64,000 nucleotides of DNA from Flavobacterium beibuense. Lineage in GTDB: Bacteria; Bacteroidota; Bacteroidia; Flavobacteriales; Flavobacteriaceae. The position numbers were made by a program, and so were the translations under genes. Shown in pieces: positions 63,801 to 64,000 of the stretch. Within the stretch, counting starts at the first letter, position 1. Every line of letters starts with the position of its first letter. Where the stretch lies: the NCBI RefSeq assembly GCF_004151245.1, contig NZ_JUIW01000002.1:364289-428288 (forward strand), read 5' to 3'. The notes under the pieces are model-generated. The model was not told the origin of the DNA and searched no databases. It worked only from the letters and a program-made list of their open reading frames with translations.

Positions 63801-63977
63801 CTGAGCATCTTTAACCGTTATGGTAAAGAGGTTTACAGTAAAACGGATTATACTAACGAGTGGTATGGACTTGACGAGCACGGAAAAGAACTTCCTACAG
63901 GTACTTATTTCTACTCACTTGAGCTAAACGATGGTACCAACAAAACAGGCTGGGTTTACATCAACAGAGAAGACTAA
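57801..63977 (+). CDS. Giant T9SS type B cell-surface adhesin with fibronectin type III and repeated jelly-roll-like domains
   Basis: 2058 residues. Signal peptide 1-20. Residues 25-195: choice-of-anchor-J (cleaved-adhesin-like) domain, DFEGTFPPAGW to DRWLIDYVRI. About 197-285: fibronectin type III. About 288-415: beta domain like the bacterial pre-peptidase C-terminal type. About 420-515: second Fn3. Three repeats follow, each a jelly-roll-like domain (opening DGFE/DDFE, GESCCDYL, EWRNDGS, NPPAAVDNV) plus an Fn3-like domain, at about 520-785, 790-1060 and 1065-1335. Then a unique domain, Ig/PKD-like domains, and a type B (CHU_C) sorting domain from about 1973 (ISPNGDDMNDRF). It is intact. 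Likely a cell-surface adhesin, with possible roles in gliding or attachment. Confidence 0.9.
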   Translation: MRKITFLIFLSLISMCSFAQLPDAPEDFEGTFPPAGWNVYDNGFGTLKDWVQTPGGTAEPFPAYEGTYSAMVDRENVPDTDPTPQDWLVTPLVTLPDNPQLLFYSRLGVNGDQGGLYRIMVSTDPDPSNLAAYTQITQWTETQINPVQQEYTEKTVQLTGLGGQSVYLAFVMIGDDDDRWLIDYVRIVEECLPPTALTVANIGLDSAELNWTSPAGVTSWEIEVIEAALPSTGIGEVYSDLLPYTAENLDPDTNYKFYVRSVCGVGNYSAWAGPLNFSTAALGETCGAPIEITTLPYSTTDNTSNYGDDYSGSPGASGCGTTNNYLNGDDVVYAYTATADGVISIDMTGTGNAAGIFVYDDCADIGVNCLAGGVGNATTPVSLPTVSVLSGTTYYIVISTWATPQSTPYTLTVQVVNCPPPTNLSATNIDNDSADLSWNANGSTEWEIVVQPVGTGIPAGSGTGITVNSNYNVTATTGGTPFTEATTYEYYVRGDCGNGTFSAWAGPYIFMTTQLPAAMDFTDGFEAASGWSLSNGTAPNQWVIGNAVNNGGSNSLYITNDAGVSNSFTNTVTSVVHAYRDIQMPATVDQLLLSYDWRAVGESCCDYLRVWVVPATFVPTAGTQITAAASGGTQFGGNQNMNSNFLTANYVVDASAYSGQVMRLIFEWRNDGSIGTNPPAAVDNVNLSVITCPAPTNLVLDDLQIDQATISWTGPSSVSPTFDYYLSTTNTPPTDATVPTDNVPGTTAVLDPLDDSTGYFVWVRSNCGTNDYSFWVGPLAFNTPQIPADLNFYDDFEDGTVEWTLNNGTQPNKWIVGTATSNGTGSSLYITNDNGVSNAFTNNTSSVVHAYRDLQMPATAISEISVSFDWKAVGESCCDYLRVWMVPITFTPTPGTMITAANSGGSQISPGNLNMNANWTTANYVVDASGYAPGQIVRLIFEWRNDGSVGTNPPAAVDNVNVSVITCPAPDGLAVSNITEDSATVTWNPPTDLPDSYDYYLSTSNTSPAPDAVVTDNVDPTTVDLDGLDPSTTYYIWVRSNCGTDDYSFWVGPLVFNTTQIPADTNFYDDFEGTVEWTLNNGTQPNQWVVGTAVSNSPTSSLYISNDSGTSNAYTNNSSSTVHAYRDIAIPATGVGEAILQFDWLAMGESCCDYLKAWIVPVTYTPTPGTMITTGNSGGVQYGGNFNQSSTWTTETYIFDASSYQGQTLRLVFEWRNDGSVGTNPPAAVDNVILQILTCPAPVDLLSSGMQGTSFVELSWTPVGSETQWEVVIQPMGTGNPGQTPAESVIVTDDPTYTLDIEEGVYYEFYVRALCSETDISLWAGPLVFSIFNPPGCANVEVFDPELELLLPNSEIVICPEEDNCVPLTANYLQTGETSSYEIESIDYAPPFPFTGGTPVSVGTDDVWSPLVQLPFDFCFFGEIYSEVLVGSNGVVTFNTGNPSGYCPWSFNQTIPNAGFPILNAIYGVYQDIDPSIDNDVVNPDINFQVLGNYPCRALVVNFSEVAQFSGGCNNDPAIGGQTTQIVLYEISNVIEIYIGNRIPCTSWQNGAGVVGLQNAGGTEAFVPPGRNTGPWTATEEAWRFTPNGTSNVVFEWLQDGVSYSDQEEITVCVTEPTTMTARATYTNCNGELLVRDTNVLLRLAEEIEEQEPNDLAVCNTTGSATFNLPDSMVDIIAGLTNPENFTFTYYLTEEAANLGGDDNLPDSYTTSTNQTIYVRVQENGSDCFTVWSFDVIIENNPPQFTLDGDFDVCEGETVTITVTPINFDLTEATYSWTFEGAALPDTGSTITATENGIYEVVIDRNGCTASEAVQVTITPLPVADIMEDVTTCDSYVLPALSAGNNYYTGPAGSGEMLVAGTELTSDQMIYIYAQVEGTDCSDESSFMVSVVPTPVLGITGGCEGGLYILEVSLDSNYNEQNSVIEWTGPNGSTVGTGLTVTAEEIGDYMVTVTPVGGDICSSVLVQSVESIACLIPRGISPNGDDMNDRFDLRGFGVTKLSIFNRYGKEVYSKTDYTNEWYGLDEHGKELPTGTYFYSLELNDGTNKTGWVYINRED
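59365..61520 (+). repeat. Three tandem coding repeats of about 820 bases in the adhesin
   Basis: Units start near 59367, 60181 and 61006 (spacing about 814 and 825 bases). Each encodes a jelly-roll-like domain; the first two are followed by closely similar Fn3-like domains, the third by a more diverged one. Identical or near-identical residue blocks recur in all three: GESCCDYL, EWRNDGS and GTNPPAAVDNV. The similarity is high at DNA level around these blocks, pointing to recent duplication or gene conversion. Confidence 0.85.
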
Positions 63978-63991
63978 GATATACTTAAGGT

Positions 63992-64000
63992 ATGACAAAG
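63992..64000 (+). CDS. Start of a downstream gene, cut by the window edge
   Basis: An ATG-ACA-AAG begins 14 bases after the adhesin stop. A gene following a type B adhesin is often a PorP/SprF-type outer-membrane partner in Bacteroidota, but only three codons are visible, so this is context only. Confidence 0.3.

Noticed and set aside
1..64000. tRNA, rRNA, CRISPR and insertion-sequence features
   Set aside because: No cloverleaf-like sequences, repeat-spacer arrays, transposase frames or terminal inverted repeats were noticed when reading the window by eye.

Overview
This window is a chromosomal segment from a member of the Bacteroidota, almost certainly a Flavobacteriaceae (Flavobacterium-like) bacterium. 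The evidence is the low G+C content, the absence of Shine-Dalgarno sites, and repeated matches to the Bacteroidota -7 promoter element TAnnTTTG just upstream of genes. Several genes encode secreted proteins with type IX secretion (T9SS) C-terminal sorting domains. The window also has the fused lpxC-fabZ gene and a conserved HD / lpxD / lpxC-fabZ / lpxA / efp cluster. No rRNA, tRNA, CRISPR array, prophage or intact insertion sequence was recognised.

Layout: 0-5.6 kb has an RsmB-like rRNA methyltransferase, a Crp-type and an AraC-type regulator, a thioesterase, and two exported proteins, one of which looks like two tandem copies of the periplasmic part of the gliding/T9SS motor protein GldM. 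5.7-19.8 kb is mostly housekeeping: sdaA, panB with an RluA-type pseudouridine synthase, a DUF5723 outer-membrane protein, a zinc metallopeptidase, a phosphodiesterase overlapping pabB, tilS, dsbD, a CoA-disulfide-reductase-like flavoprotein and a T9SS cargo protein. 19.9-25.3 kb holds yifB, an AT-rich stretch with an unknown exported gene and gene fragments, then truA tightly followed by an ABC exporter. 25.6-30.3 kb is a DNA-repair and stress neighbourhood: a deoxyinosine/uracil-type glycosylase, a YciF/DUF892 protein with a histone-H1-like tail, Ku, and a three-domain LigD (non-homologous end joining).

30.3-37.8 kb, all on the minus strand, holds sucD and the lipid A initiation cluster: HD hydrolase, lpxD, lpxC-fabZ, lpxA, efp, a second diverged lpxD paralogue and a SnoaL-like gene. 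A terminator hairpin lies between efp and the second lpxD. 38.2-43.6 kb has two small membrane proteins, a THUMP methyltransferase with a divergent SAM methyltransferase, a ZIP transporter, murQ, DUF6095, a lipoprotein and TerC. 43.7-46.0 kb is a T9SS-secreted metzincin-type protease. 46.1-54.9 kb (minus strand) has parE-parC, a transglutaminase-like protein, a DUF2459 protein, an FMN reductase, a lipoprotein and ychF. 55.0-64.0 kb is an exported-protein region ending in a 2058-residue T9SS type B adhesin with three large internal repeats.

The parts most worth a second look are the tandem GldM-like protein, the LpxD paralogue that lacks the second active-site histidine, the protease with a glutamine-amidotransferase-like N-terminal region, the adhesin repeats, two short reading frames that each have their own terminator, and the decay zone at 21.4-22.7 kb. 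Several long reading frames begin at a TTG that is really the end of a -7 promoter box, so those starts were moved downstream.
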